Below are positions 21,229 through 33,800 of a DNA stretch of 64,000 bases, in pieces (position 1 is the stretch's first letter; each line of letters opens with the position of its first letter). The notes below the pieces were generated by a model, which was given only the letters and a program-made list of their open reading frames with translations, did no database searches and had not been told where the DNA came from. The position numbers were made by a program, and so were the translations under genes. The DNA is from Glandiceps talaboti (lineage: Eukaryota; Hemichordata; Enteropneusta; Spengelidae). Location: positions 8,566,931 through 8,630,930 of the forward strand of contig NC_135555.1 of assembly GCF_964340395.1 (NCBI RefSeq). The letters run 5' to 3'.

Positions 21229-22138
21229 AATATGGGCATCTACAGTCACTTGTCTATATAGTCAATTACTTGCCAAATATGGGCATCTACAAAGTCACTT
21301 GTCTATAGTCAATTACTTGCCAACTATGGACGTCTACAAAGCCACTTGTCTATATAGCCAATTACTTGCCAAATAGGGGCGTCTACATAGTCACTTGTCT
21401 ATATAGTCAATTACTTACCAAATATGGGTGTCTACAAAATCACTTGTCTACACAGTCAATTACTTACCAAATATTGGTGTCTACATAGTCAGCATAGTTT
21501 CAAAATAAGATTGTTTACATAGGACATTCCAAATATGAATATCCATATAAAGTACTTGGCCAGATATGGTCATTGACAATTTTACCCAGTACTTTTAACA
21601 CTTGTAAGTATGGGGTTTACACAGTCAAAGTACTTGCAAAATTATGGATGTCCACATCATTAAATTACTCTTCAAATATGGTGTTACTAATTCAAAGTAC
21701 TTGTCAAAAGATGGGTGTCTACAAAGTCAAAGTACTTGGACAAATATGGATGTTGACAATTTTATACAGTTAAAGTACTTGTAAGTATGGGGTTTACATA
21801 GTCAAAATACTTGCCAAATATGGGTGTCCACTACAGATTCAAAGCATTTTCCAAATATGTGTGTTTATAGCTTCAAAGTACTTGCTAAAAATGGGTGTTC
21901 ACACAGCCAAACTACTTGCCAGATATGGATGTAGACATCATCAAAGTACTTGCCAAATATGGATGTAGACATCATCAAAGATCTTGCCAAATATGGATGC
22001 AGACATCGCCAAATATGGATGTAGACATCATCAAAGTGCTTGCCAAATATGGATGTAGACATCATCAAAGTGCTTACCAAATATGGATGTAGACATCATC
22101 AAAGTACTAGCCAAATATGGATATGGGTGTTTACAAAG
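21229..22138. repeat. Degenerate minisatellite, ~34-45 bp units
   Basis: About 900 bp of diverged units built on 'acttgccaaatatggrtgt' with 'ctacaaagtca' or 'agacatcatcaaag' spacers. The right end (21930-22110) is the most uniform, with a 34-bp period. Frames across it are artefacts. Confidence 0.85.
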
Positions 22139-22656
22139 GACTTTGACATACAGACAATATTTGACAAGATAGTGTATTCTATCACCAACATGTCAAAACT
22201 ATAACACTTGCTTAATTTAAGTGTATCCCTACATCAAATATACTGGGGCACACACACAACAAACAAACTTCTTAATTTTTCATCCTGTAAATGTCCATGT
22301 CATGCACAATAATTGTTAATTACACATACAATCTTAAAATTCACAACAATTACACATTCAAAATAAATTAAATATTATTTCTTTTTAAATATCTATCAAT
22401 ACATGTCGTTATTTTTTTATAATATATTTTCCAATTTTTGAAATATTCAATAAATAAATGCACAATTTTAAAACCATACAAAGTAAACAAAACTCAGTCT
22501 TCATTAAATATATTAGTCTTTTAGATATTCAGATTAGAATATACATCTCATTTTAAAACAATGATCACCACTAAATAAAAAACACTTGAACACACCAATT
22601 CTATCTCACAAATATAACAGAAGTGTGTACGCTATATAGTATATATCAGTCCATAT

Positions 22657-22965
22657 CATTGGTGTATGACAATTGTATCTAGAATCTCATTGGTGTATGA
22701 CAATTCGATCTAGAATCTCATTGGTGTATGACAGTTGTACTTAGAATGTTATTGGTGTATGACAATTGTACCTAGAATCTCATTGGTGTATGACAATTGT
22801 ATCTAGAATCTCACTGGTGTATGACAATTCTATCTAGAATCTAATTGGTGTATGACAGTTGTACTTAGAATGTTATTGGTGTATGACAATTGTATCTAGA
22901 ATCTCATTGGTGTATGACAATTCTATCTAGAATCTAATTGGTGTGAGAATTCTACCAAAAATCTC
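22657..22965. repeat. 31-bp minisatellite
   Basis: About ten units of 31 bp containing 'attggtgtatgacaattgta' and 'tctagaatctc', with scattered substitutions. It lies in the convergent intergenic region beyond the exchanger's likely 3' end. Confidence 0.9.
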
Positions 22966-23524
22966 ACTAGTGTAAACTTATAATGTATGTAGGATGAAAT
23001 ACCAACAGACAGACATACAAGTTTACTACACTGAAAGATGTTGTCATTGTTGTTGGTGTTTCTGTTAATCATTAGCTATTAAAACATAACTCATTAAAGG
23101 AGTGTGTGTATACAAAAAAAATATTTCAGTACAGTAGATGTTGCATATACTTTAGTTTGGTAAAGACCACACCTGATTTGAGTTGGTTACATACAGACTA
23201 ATATGTTAAAATAAACATACCAATTTCACAAGTAAACAGGTTCTTAAGGTTGGAACTTCAATAATATAGTAATTATCTTTGGTACACAGCAAAGTTATTT
23301 TTTTTCATGTCTATGTTTTGGCAATGTGACTGTTGCCTTCCTCAGGAACCAAATAACACTACACTATTATAAAACATAGCAATCATTTTTCACAATGTTA
23401 AGGTTCTTGGTAGAATTGTCTCTATACTGATGTCATCTCAATTGAGTTGCATCTCTACTCTCACATCAATATATCTTTCAGAATCTGTATTTTCAGTAAA
23501 TGTGAATAGCTATAGAATACATTC

Positions 23525-23530
23525 TTTATT
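23525..23530 (-). terminator. Candidate polyadenylation signal of the Na+/H+ exchanger
   Basis: TTTATT on the plus strand is AATAAA on the minus strand, about 0.9 kb after the exchanger stop codon, and is the first canonical hexamer I find there. It would give a 3' UTR of roughly 0.9 kb. No supporting downstream element was assessed. Confidence 0.3.
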
Positions 23531-24271
23531 TCAAAAAACGTCATAATGTGTTGACTGTTGAAGTTTGACAGTAAATGAATTTATAATAGACGACAGAGTC
23601 TGTCAATGCATCATTAGTAATGTTATAAACAACAATTCTGTAAATTTGGTAAAATGATCTTTTTATCAAACACCTACCTATAAATAGTTTGGTTCACTTC
23701 TATTTAAAGTTTAGCTAACAACTATATGTCGTTTATGAATCTGAAGATCCCTTTAACCACGTAGAGGTGAACAAACAAAATCAGAACATAATTCCATTTT
23801 TATCATGTACAGTGGTATTTAAATACTATTGCAACATGAACGTATCCTCATGTATGACTTAATTTTAGACTGGAGTTGGACTTCATAGTAATAATTATTT
23901 GCATATCTTGGAGCAATTCTCTAGAACTCAGTCACACCATGTTAATACATAAGAAGTAATCAATTACTGTTGACATGTGCTGTTTCATTCTCGCCAACCA
24001 GAGTTATTATTTCTACAACTACATTTCGAAATAAATACTCTGGCATCTTACGGCTGTCAAAGCCATATCTCACGTATACGTAATACATATTCATAAGCAA
24101 TGACATCATGATAATCTGACCAATCAAAGTCCGTCTCTCAAAGAATGCGTTTCAGATAACAGTGGTCTCATGTTATGGCGAATTATTGCAACTGCAGAAA
24201 AGTTGGCGGCAACGCAGAAAAACAACAGGATACTCACACATACAACCTGTGGGAGGCTCGTTAAGAACGTT

Positions 24272-24298
24272 GCCGTAAAACAGGCTGTGGTTTGCGAC
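24272..24298. repeat. Dispersed 27-bp hairpin, copy 2
   Basis: GCCGTAAA pairs with TTTGCGAC around an 11-bp loop containing AGGCTGTGG; the loop closely resembles that of the copy at 61081. It lies in the presumed 3' UTR of the exchanger. Confidence 0.55.
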
Positions 24299-24428
24299 AA
24301 TGGTGCTGTTTACACTTTTCCAGTATAAGACTCAGCTGAGATTTTGTTTTACTACCTGTGGTTAAATGGATGTTCAGATTCAAAAACTAACGTATAGTTC
24401 CTAGATTATTGAAACTTCTACTCAACCA

Positions 24429-24601
24429 TCACACAGTAGATTCTTTGTCAATAGATTCATTAGATATATTAATCCTAAATTCATCTACAGGTTTAGGTGA
24501 TGGTGTTCTGTCTCTTGGAGGTGATCCATTCCGTTTCTCTGCAATTGGTTTTAATATGTGATCTTCTTGTTGTTGAGAAGGGGAATCAGCTGGTAATGTC
24601 A
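24429..24601 (-). CDS. SLC9A3-like: Na+/H+ exchanger last coding exon, PDZ-ligand C-terminus
   Basis: 2 bases + 56 codons and stop TGA (24431-24429). Encodes [20 protein letters not shown], a proline-directed stretch [12 protein letters not shown], and ends [11 protein letters not shown] fits the class I PDZ ligand S/T-x-hydrophobic, suggesting NHERF-like scaffolding by analogy with vertebrate NHE3. Confidence 0.88.
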
Positions 24602-27600
24602 CTGCAATGGAAAGAAATATAGTATTAATGAAGGGATCTGATGGCGACGATCATTTTGCATTTTGTAATTGTAAGACACTACTAATATACTTTATAATAT
24701 TGTATGTCAATAAGTATAAATAGGATTTTACAAGTTTGTATGATTTTTATTCATGCTCGGGAGTTAGGTTAGGGCTAGGTTAGGGCTAGTAATAGGGTTA
24801 GACTCCCCAGTATACCCTAGAGTCTTGCAACAAGACCTTGGATCTGTGCTCGTGACCTCTGGTCACTTTTAAAGTTTAACTTAGCAGATGTTTTAATTGT
24901 CCAACGGTCTAACAGCTAGACTAAGTATGCCCCTGATTTGTATCATCTTCAATTAATAGACTATTCTACATGTGTTCTTAAATTCTATCAGAAGTGTAAC
25001 AAAAGGTGGTCACGTTTAAATTTAAAAAAAATAATTTTCTTAGTATTCTGGAAATGCACAAGGTAGAAGCATATCATTTGGCAGAAAATAGTATCTGATA
25101 TATACAATGACCTTGATAACAGAGTTTGACTTGCAGTGACACTTGAAGGCTTATAGTATCACTATCAATCTCCAGCTAAATAAAGAAAATATTGGATTAT
25201 ATATATAATTATTGTATTGATGTTACTTTTAATTCAAATTGATGTTACTTTTAATTCCATTAATGTATCAAGTATCAAAGTATCTTTTTTGTTTGTATCT
25301 GCTGATCTTGTAGAAAGACCACAACAAGTCTGAGTAATTTGTAAGAATTGACTATTGTAATTATCATGAAATGTCACTTCAAGTTGATGAACTGAGATTG
25401 TGAGAATTTGTGATGTTTTGGTAATAAATTGATATTGTGAAAACAATCTGTTGTGATTCAGTATATGATTTAATGCCAATATGACATATAACCCAACATA
25501 AAACACATAGCCTTAAATCCAGTCAAGTGGGAATTTTGCTTTTGCTTCCCCCCCTACCAAGCCCGGCATTTTGCTAGTGGCTGTTTTACTTGAATGAAGC
25601 TTTGGCCAGAAAATCAGATGCATATTCTTATTGAGTTTTGAATTTTTCCTTCTGTGAGGTCCCTAGCATCACTATGTGATTAGAACCAACTTGGAGAGTT
25701 GAGCTATATGATGTAAACATTACCATATTCAATCGTTACTGTGTGGGAAAATCAAAATCTAATCTTAGGTTTGAATAAATGGTTGCTAGCAAAATGCCAG
25801 GTTTGGTAGGGGAAAAGCAAGAGCAAAATCTCCACATGACTGGATTCTAGGAGAGAAAACAAAGTGACACCATTGTAATCCTCAACTTGCCAGAAATAAT
25901 AATGGCTATGACAAACTTACTACTTCTGTTGTCTTTCCATGGATGATGATGATGGTGGTGGTGCTGATGATGAGGTTGATTATCGCTATGGTGATGATGA
26001 TGATGATGATTATGATGATGACGTCTTGAGAGTTGTGGACTACAGCATCCTGCTGAGATCTCTGGTATGTCATCATCTTGAGGCACTGAGTGATACCTGT
26101 ATGGTTTAGTGTCACTAGCCCTCCGTTCGGTTGTTGAGGAGGGTGGAACAAGATCAAAATGATAAGCAGGAGGAGTGACTTCACTCTGTCGCCGTAGTAA
26201 CAACTTACGTATAACATCTCCACCAATGTTGACAGGTTTGCCACTGTCTTTGTCCCCACTCCCTCTCCTGGCTGCAAAATTTGCAAGATCAGCAGATTGT
26301 AAACTGCTCCGTCGTCTTTCTCTCAGTATACCTTCAAACTTGATATCATCACACTCCTTGGTAGAGTCATCCAAAACTTCGTCAGGAATATCAAATATAC
26401 CGACACTTTCTTCCTTTGCCCTCTCAGAAAGTATGGGAGTATCACTGTACTGTTTCCATGGCAACCATGACTCAGCAGCAGTTGGTTCAATGCTATCTAG
26501 CTCATCCAGTAACTCAGGTTCTGATGGCGTTTCCATGGTAACAGATGCAGGTGACGCCCCAAGCAATGATAAAGTTTCTCTCTCTGTGTGAAAGTGAAAT
26601 TACCATTAGGTAGTTGTACAACTTGTTTTAATACAGGGTATAATTGGCAGTAATTTTCAAACAGATTATGTCGTCTGCTATTACACTCAGATTTGCACTT
26701 CTGTTTAAGTCAGTAGATTTACAGAATGACATTTACATGTTCTCTCTTTCATAACTGTCTTTGAAGCACTCAATCTAACTACATCTATAAATCAGGTTTA
26801 CACAATTAATCAGTTTGCTTTCCTTTTTGATCACGATCTTCACATGTTTGTTGACAACACAAGGTAGAGCTATTGACGTCCTATAACTTTTTTCATTGCC
26901 ACAGCCTCTACAGTATTGTCAATGTATTTATTGATTTTCACCAAGGCCAACTTAGTATTCACAAACTAACAATTACTGTATACAGTAATAGGAAAACAAT
27001 GGCAAAGGACAAAAACAAATCAGGTTCTATCTGAGTTTGTACATAATAATGTACGTCACTGCATTCAGAATCTTTTGAGGTGAATTTTATCACCATTTGT
27101 GAATGAAACACATCATTACACTGTATTGAAAATCAGATATGTAACGAATTAAACAACATCAATACTATTTTCAAACCCAGGCCAAAGCTAACAAAAGCGT
27201 TAACACTGTCTATTGACCAAATCAAATGAATAAAAACAGAAGAATTATTGTATAAATGGAACTGTAAGCAATAAATTGTCACCATGGTATCATGGGTCAT
27301 TTCATGGTGTTTGAGTAGTGTGGACATTTTTAGAGCCATCATGCAGTGATAACATTATATATCAACTATTCCATTCAAGTCTTGCCTAACTGGATGGACA
27401 CACATTATTGTATTATTTATATGGGTGTGTTGCTTGTATTCCACCTAAGTAAGACATGTAATGTGCATCATGGCTTTACTCTCTATTCAATGGTATGTCA
27501 CTATTTAAGCTGCAGGTGTGGTCATTTGTGTGTGTTGTACTCCACCAAAGTAGCTAGGCCATATGACTGCGCATCACGGCAGTTATTACTCTCTATAGAC

Positions 27601-27613
27601 AAAACAACATTTC

Positions 27614-27659
<46 letters not shown>

Positions 27660-27802
27660 ATGTATGTGTGTGTGTGGTGGGGGGGGGGGGTAATGTCACT
27701 GTGTGTGTTGGATTCCACCAAAGTAGGCCATATGATATGGCACATAATGGCACTTACTCTCTATAGTCAAAACAACATTTTTTGTGTGCACATACACACA
27801 TG

Positions 27803-27856
<54 letters not shown>

Positions 27857-30800
27857 TGTGTGTGTGGTAATGTGTGTTGTATTCCACCTAAGTAGGACAT
27901 ATGACATTAGTATATTATTCGATTCTTTATCCAAAACAATATCGTTTGGTTGGTTGTTCTCTGACCCATGATTTGTCTTACCTGGAATGGTCTCCAACAT
28001 TGCCTTTTCCATTATCACTAGGTCAACAATTAAGAAACAGTTTTAATCTTTATAATCTTTCTTTAAAATCTCTATATTATTAAGGATTGTAAATTTTGTT
28101 ATGTTTTAGTATACATGCAGACACAATTATTGAAATTTGTCTGAAATTTTAAAGTTATGTTTTAGTAACAAGCAGACACTTATGAATTTCTGTAAGTATC
28201 AAAGTTATAGGTTGGTTAATATTCAAGCTCTGATGCAGGTTATGGAAACACTGTTTTTATTAATTAGTTTTCATCCAGGATTTAGAAGTGCGCCCTCTAT
28301 GGCAAGTTTGTAAAACTTTGCATCTTGAAACTGCGAGTTTTATGTCTCAGTCAAATCACTCTGTTGGCAAGATTTATGGGATGTAACTGATTTACACTAA
28401 ATTCAGAACTAAAAATTAACATCTGGTGATAGAGGGCGCACTCTCAGAAGCATGTTGGGAAATCTTATGTCATCGAAGTGCAATCAAATGACATGCACAG
28501 TTTTTAGCAGTTGATTTTAAATAAAAAATTAGGTCTTATTTATCAATCTAAATTTAGTTCAATCCATGTTAAACTGCTAGAGGTCAACATTTCTTATGAA
28601 GCAGTCTTGTTAAATTAGTCCTTGTAATTGAAAAAAAATATGAAAGTAAAGAAAAAGTAAAGCATTCTTGGGAAAAAGAAAAGAAATAATGTTAAAAGTT
28701 TTTATGGTCAGACTTACCAAATACTAGATTGTGCAAATATGTGAATGAGGTGTAGGAAAAATAATTGAATTTTACTCTTTAAGGTAGAATACACCTCAGA
28801 GAAGAATTTCACTGAAAATCGCTCCACACTTTGTCATATGAAAGCTTGTTCCTGGTCCTTTTGAAATAGTAAAAGAAATTTGGGGTTTCACCACCTTACT
28901 TTCAGGGAAATTATCAATCATTTATTTTCCCACAGAGTTAACATAGTATTTGGTGGCCATATTGGATTTGGCGGCCATATTGGATTCTAAAATGACTGAA
29001 TTTTGATCACATTTTGACCTCTATTTCATAACTTTGTATGGTGACCCCTGATTTTTCTTTGAATTTTAACTGAGAAAAGGTTGGAGATTTCTTGAAATAA
29101 ACAGCAAAAGTTTAAAGAGTTTATTTCTGAGGTGTTTCCTACTAACATTAAATGAAAGGAAAAGAAATGAAAGGAAAAGATAAGTTAAATAATATTTATT
29201 TGAAATCATGAAATTTGACATGGAAATAAAATGAAAATAACCAAGTATGACATCATAATGAATGAAGTGAATAATAATATGAATTACAATAAAGAAAAAT
29301 ATGAAAGAAATTGACTCCATAAACCATGCATTGTGTGAAAGAATGAAATGATGTGAACAGAAATAAGTAGAAATCTATAAAAGATATTGACTAAACATGC
29401 ATGAAGTTATACATGAATGAATGAATGAATGAATGAATGAATGAAAAGAAATTAAAACGAAATATGAAATTGAATATTACAAATCAAGAAAACTATGAAA
29501 GAAACTGATTATAATTAAAAGCAAAGATACAAATGAGATGATTTATAATTAATATCGGTAGTAGAATTACACAAGGGCTATGTGTGATGCCATCCATGCC
29601 ATCAATCTGGTCCTACACAGTATGTTGCTAATAACTATTACAGAAGTTTTGCGACCACAAGTATGTTGTCTTAGCATTGAAGCAATCCTCAAAAAAAAAT
29701 TTAAAAAAATGAAAGAAGATAAAATAAAATTGCAACCAACCTACCCCTTTCTCTGAAGTTGTGTTTTATCTAAAACCAATTTTTTTTTTTGCCTAACCAT
29801 AATCTCTCAGTCTGCTCCATATACACGAATGTTTACTTCCAAAATGACACTGAGGTAATACATTTTATTTGGACCCAGTGTCCTACAATATTGCTACATT
29901 GTAAATACCATGTAAACACAATAGACTGATACTTTTATATCTCCTATATTTGTATATGGTACAGTTTTATAGAAAAATATTTTTAAAAATTCTAGATGGT
30001 AACGGTTGTCACATCACAAAAAAATGTTGATTTTAGATGTATAGACATACTAAGTGCACTATCTAGAATGTGTACAGTGACAACCAAATGGAGCAACATA
30101 CTTTTAAAGTACTGATAAAACCATTAAATTTAAGACAGCCATTTATCTACTAATTCTATCTCAACTAGGAACACTGCCTTATCCTTATGCCTGAATTCTC
30201 TACTTAAATTACTTATCAGGATTTTATTTGCATGAGTGGATAAGATTGTCAGTAATCAAATTGATCACAAATAGCCCTTGTGTATAGAAGTGTTCCCTCT
30301 AAGGCTTGGAGCAAAGTGTAGTACAAGCTGAGGTATTTGCACTCGTTGTCATGACAATCACATTTGCATCCCACAGGGAGTTCAACTAGAAAGTAGGTGA
30401 ATTCCATTTTAATTCTTAAATTGTTTCAGGGAATTTGGATGGCAAAGATCAAAGATTTTCACTATCCATTACTTAGTATTTGTGTCTCTCAAAATTAATA
30501 AATCAAATCTTGGCATGACTAGTTTACAAATATGCCTCAGAAGGCACAAATGTTCATGAACTGTGGGTTCATCGTTAATAATGAAAATTTCTACTCACAG
30601 AGTCAAATGATTTCTTGGAAACGAATCTGTAATTGGGATTTGCTTCCACGAAATGTTTTGACTCTGTGTGCGTAGGAATTTTTCTTAGTAAGCCTCAGAG
30701 AGTTTCACTGTGTGTGTTAGAGTAGGGTTTATAGTAATCTACTTACAGGGACTGTCTAGGAAAAGAGTATCAAAAAACACTTGAAATGGTTCAGGTAGAG

Positions 30801-33800
30801 AAAGTGTGTGTTTTGATGGGTCTAGACAGCAAAGAAACGAAAGAAAGATTGACAGAAAGAAAGATTGACAGAAAGAAAGAAAGACAAAGAATGAATTAAA
30901 AATACAACATAAAAAATAAGAATACCTTTATAGAAAGAAAAATGACAATAACCTAGAGGGTATAAAACATATGAAGTAATGTTTTTAAAAAAAAAACTAA
31001 TGTTGTCATAAGACATTTTCTCTATTCTAAACACTGTTTTTATTCTGATTTTATCTAAATAGTCTGTGTCTATGTATTCAACTCTCTGACATTACAAATA
31101 TCATTTAGGTATGAATTTGTTTACTTTTTGTCATTTTGAAGTTTTTTTCTTCATTCTTAAATATTCAATTGTGAAAATTTTATTTGATGATAAATGAATA
31201 ACATTAACAAAATATACCTTGTAGTTAAGTCATGAATCATTTCCTACCACTATTTCAACTTAGCTTTACGAGTTTTTTCAAACTTACTAACCATAAATTT
31301 GAATGAACTGACCAACCTAACTGATCATGAGTTTAAACGAACTGACCAAACTAACTGAACATGAATATCCAAGTATACTTTTTGTTGTAATGACACTAAT
31401 CTGCATTTGAAATTGAAGGGTACAGGATGGTCTTGATAAAAACCCTACTACAAGATGTCCCAAACACACAGCATCATAAAAGTTGTTAAAATTAACACCC
31501 CTAAATCAAATTACCATACTATTTTGTGAGAAGAATATACCACACAAAAAAATAAAGTAGTTCAACACCTCAGTGAAGACAGTATAGGAAAGAATTCACA
31601 CACTGTCATACATAAAACTCATTTAAATGTAACCACATGGGTCAAGGGGTGGGAGGAGGAGGAAGAGGTACCTGGATGAGCTTCAAATGTTATACCGCCC
31701 TCGTCATCTGAACCAGAGGCAGTGGCTTCAGGTGGATGAACTATGACCTCCACAGGACCCTCTCTGATCTCATCACCGGTCGCTTTGAATATAAAAACAA
31801 GAAGAAGGTTAAGTATTAAGTCAAATATCTTTGCATCATCTCTGTCTTTTTATCTACTAGTTTCGTGGTCAAGAAAAAATTCCTGTTATCTAATGCTAAG
31901 ATGTACACAGGCCCACAAAATGTGGCATATCAGGGCCAAAACTTTGTTCATGGATACCGATAACTTGACATTACATGAAGTAGTCAGCTCTCTACATCCA
32001 TTGACTAAAACATTACTTCACGTCTTCCTTAAAAGTGAACAATACATTCTTAAGCAGAATATAAGAAAAAATCAGTGAACTGGCTAACAATTTACTGACT
32101 TTTGCAAAAAAAAAATCAGAATTTTGAAAAAATTTTGAAGGCAGCCACAGTAAGTACCACCCTTATTGCCCACACTTTTGATCCAAAAGCTGCTTCCAGA
32201 CAGCACTCCTAGAGGTTAAAACGTTGAATCTTTTGTTTATCAAATAACCAGACGATGGTATATTGGTAACAATAAGGAGTATTCTCAGTTCATATATTTA
32301 GGTATGTGTTATTAGCTAACTGATAGCTAATAATGTAATAGTGTTATCCGTATTTATTGATTTGTACACATTGACTGTTACTACATTTAGCTAGGCCATA
32401 TATCACAGAATGGTACACTACATATGTCAGAAATTTATTTGTTAGATAGTTGCACTTGCAAGGTGATATAGCCACAAACTCTGCATCTAAAATGCCACAT
32501 TTACTCCTGTATAAACAAGACTACTTTTATATTCGTTGAACCACAGTATTAAAACTTACATGCATGTCGTTTCCTGCCATTAGCTTGGCGTCTCTTCAAT
32601 TCGGGTACTGTTATCTTTTCCACACCATTTTCAAAAATTGTATTGGTGACCTGACTACTTGCATTGTTATTATGTCCCAATCTCTTTGCTAATTTGGCTT
32701 TTTTCCTTCGTTGTTTTATTGCATGTCTTAAATGTAAATGTACACTTCTATGAAGTAAATTTTCATTGTTTTCTACATCTTGTTCCTGCATTAGATGCTT
32801 AATTCTTTTATACCGACCCTGGATGAATGTAAAAAGAAAACAATGTTACATCCAATCATATTGATAACCATCACAATGCTATGACAACCATATCCTACAA
32901 TTAAAGTTTATCCTTGGATAGAATTCACTTTTGGATATGGATCAAAGATGTGTGCATTATTGGTATACCACTCTTTGCAACACCAGTATACCATCCCTTC
33001 CAACAATTGTATACAGCCTTTACATCACTAGTTAGTATACCATCCCTTGCAACACTAAGAATACCATCCCTTCCAATAATTGTATACAGCCTTTACATCA
33101 CTAGTTAGTATACCATCCCTTGCAACACTAAGTATACCATCCCTTCCAACAATTGTATACAGCCTTTACATCACTAGTTAGTATACCATCCCTTGCAACA
33201 CTTGTATGCTGACATGTATACTATCCTTTGGAGATCAAGACAACTTGATGGGATGATGCTACAATAATGTAGAACCTAATGGGGTGAAAGGTCAAGACAA
33301 CAAGAGGCAACTCCAGACAGAGAACCGAGCAGGTGTGAAAGGTCAGTATACTTACCTGTCTGCTAGGTTGATGCATACTTTTGAGAACAGTTTCCTCTAA
33401 GTGATGGAGTTCAGCATCATCAATATCCCTGGCAGCAGACTCTCCGGCACCACCAACGGAATGCATATCAAGACAGATATCACTCACACCATGGGGAATA
33501 CTGTACAAAATCCAAGGAAATTATCTTAACATATTGTTTAATGGATATTCCTGATAGCAATAGAAGTCAGATACAATTGTGATGGAGAGATAAATGGAAG
33601 GAAATTAGAGTGGAAATGGCACTCTTTGACATTTTTAAACAAAGTAGACTTTTTGAAATGCTTATGCTGTGTTGACATATTTCCGTCATCTTCTAATTTT
33701 ATGAACTATGTGACTGAAACGATATTGCAGCTATAACCTGTTTTTCTTTTTACTTGAATTTAAATACTGTAAAAATCCAATATCCATGGATTTCAATATC

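Larger units (their letters stand above)
20171..24428. other. Convergent intergenic region and 3' UTRs
   Basis: The GPCR (plus) and the Na+/H+ exchanger (minus) end towards each other across this 4.3 kb. It holds CTCF-like motifs (20528-20678), two minisatellites and one dispersed hairpin. No AATAAA is seen close after the GPCR stop. Confidence 0.65.
26584..31671 (-). other. Exchanger intron, 5.1 kb
   Basis: Contains tandem ~120-190 bp units with GT expansions (27420-27910), a CTCF-like inverted pair (28290-28439), a dispersed repeat (28786-29088), a (GAAT)n run (29413-29444) and hairpin repeat copy 2 (30597-30670). No coding evidence. Confidence 0.6.

Noticed and set aside
21865-22092. Frames reading MDVDIIKVLAKYGC or its antisense
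   Set aside because: Translation of the 34-bp minisatellite; the apparent protein repeat has no independent support.
26175-26591. 138-codon plus-strand frame
   Set aside because: Shadow of the exchanger tail exon on the opposite strand.
27346-27971. 115-117 codon frames with poly Val-Cys
   Set aside because: (GT)n expansions; the remainder has no protein-like composition.
31743-32078. 111-codon plus-strand frame
   Set aside because: Starts in the antisense of an exchanger exon; no domain, splice signals or coding bias.
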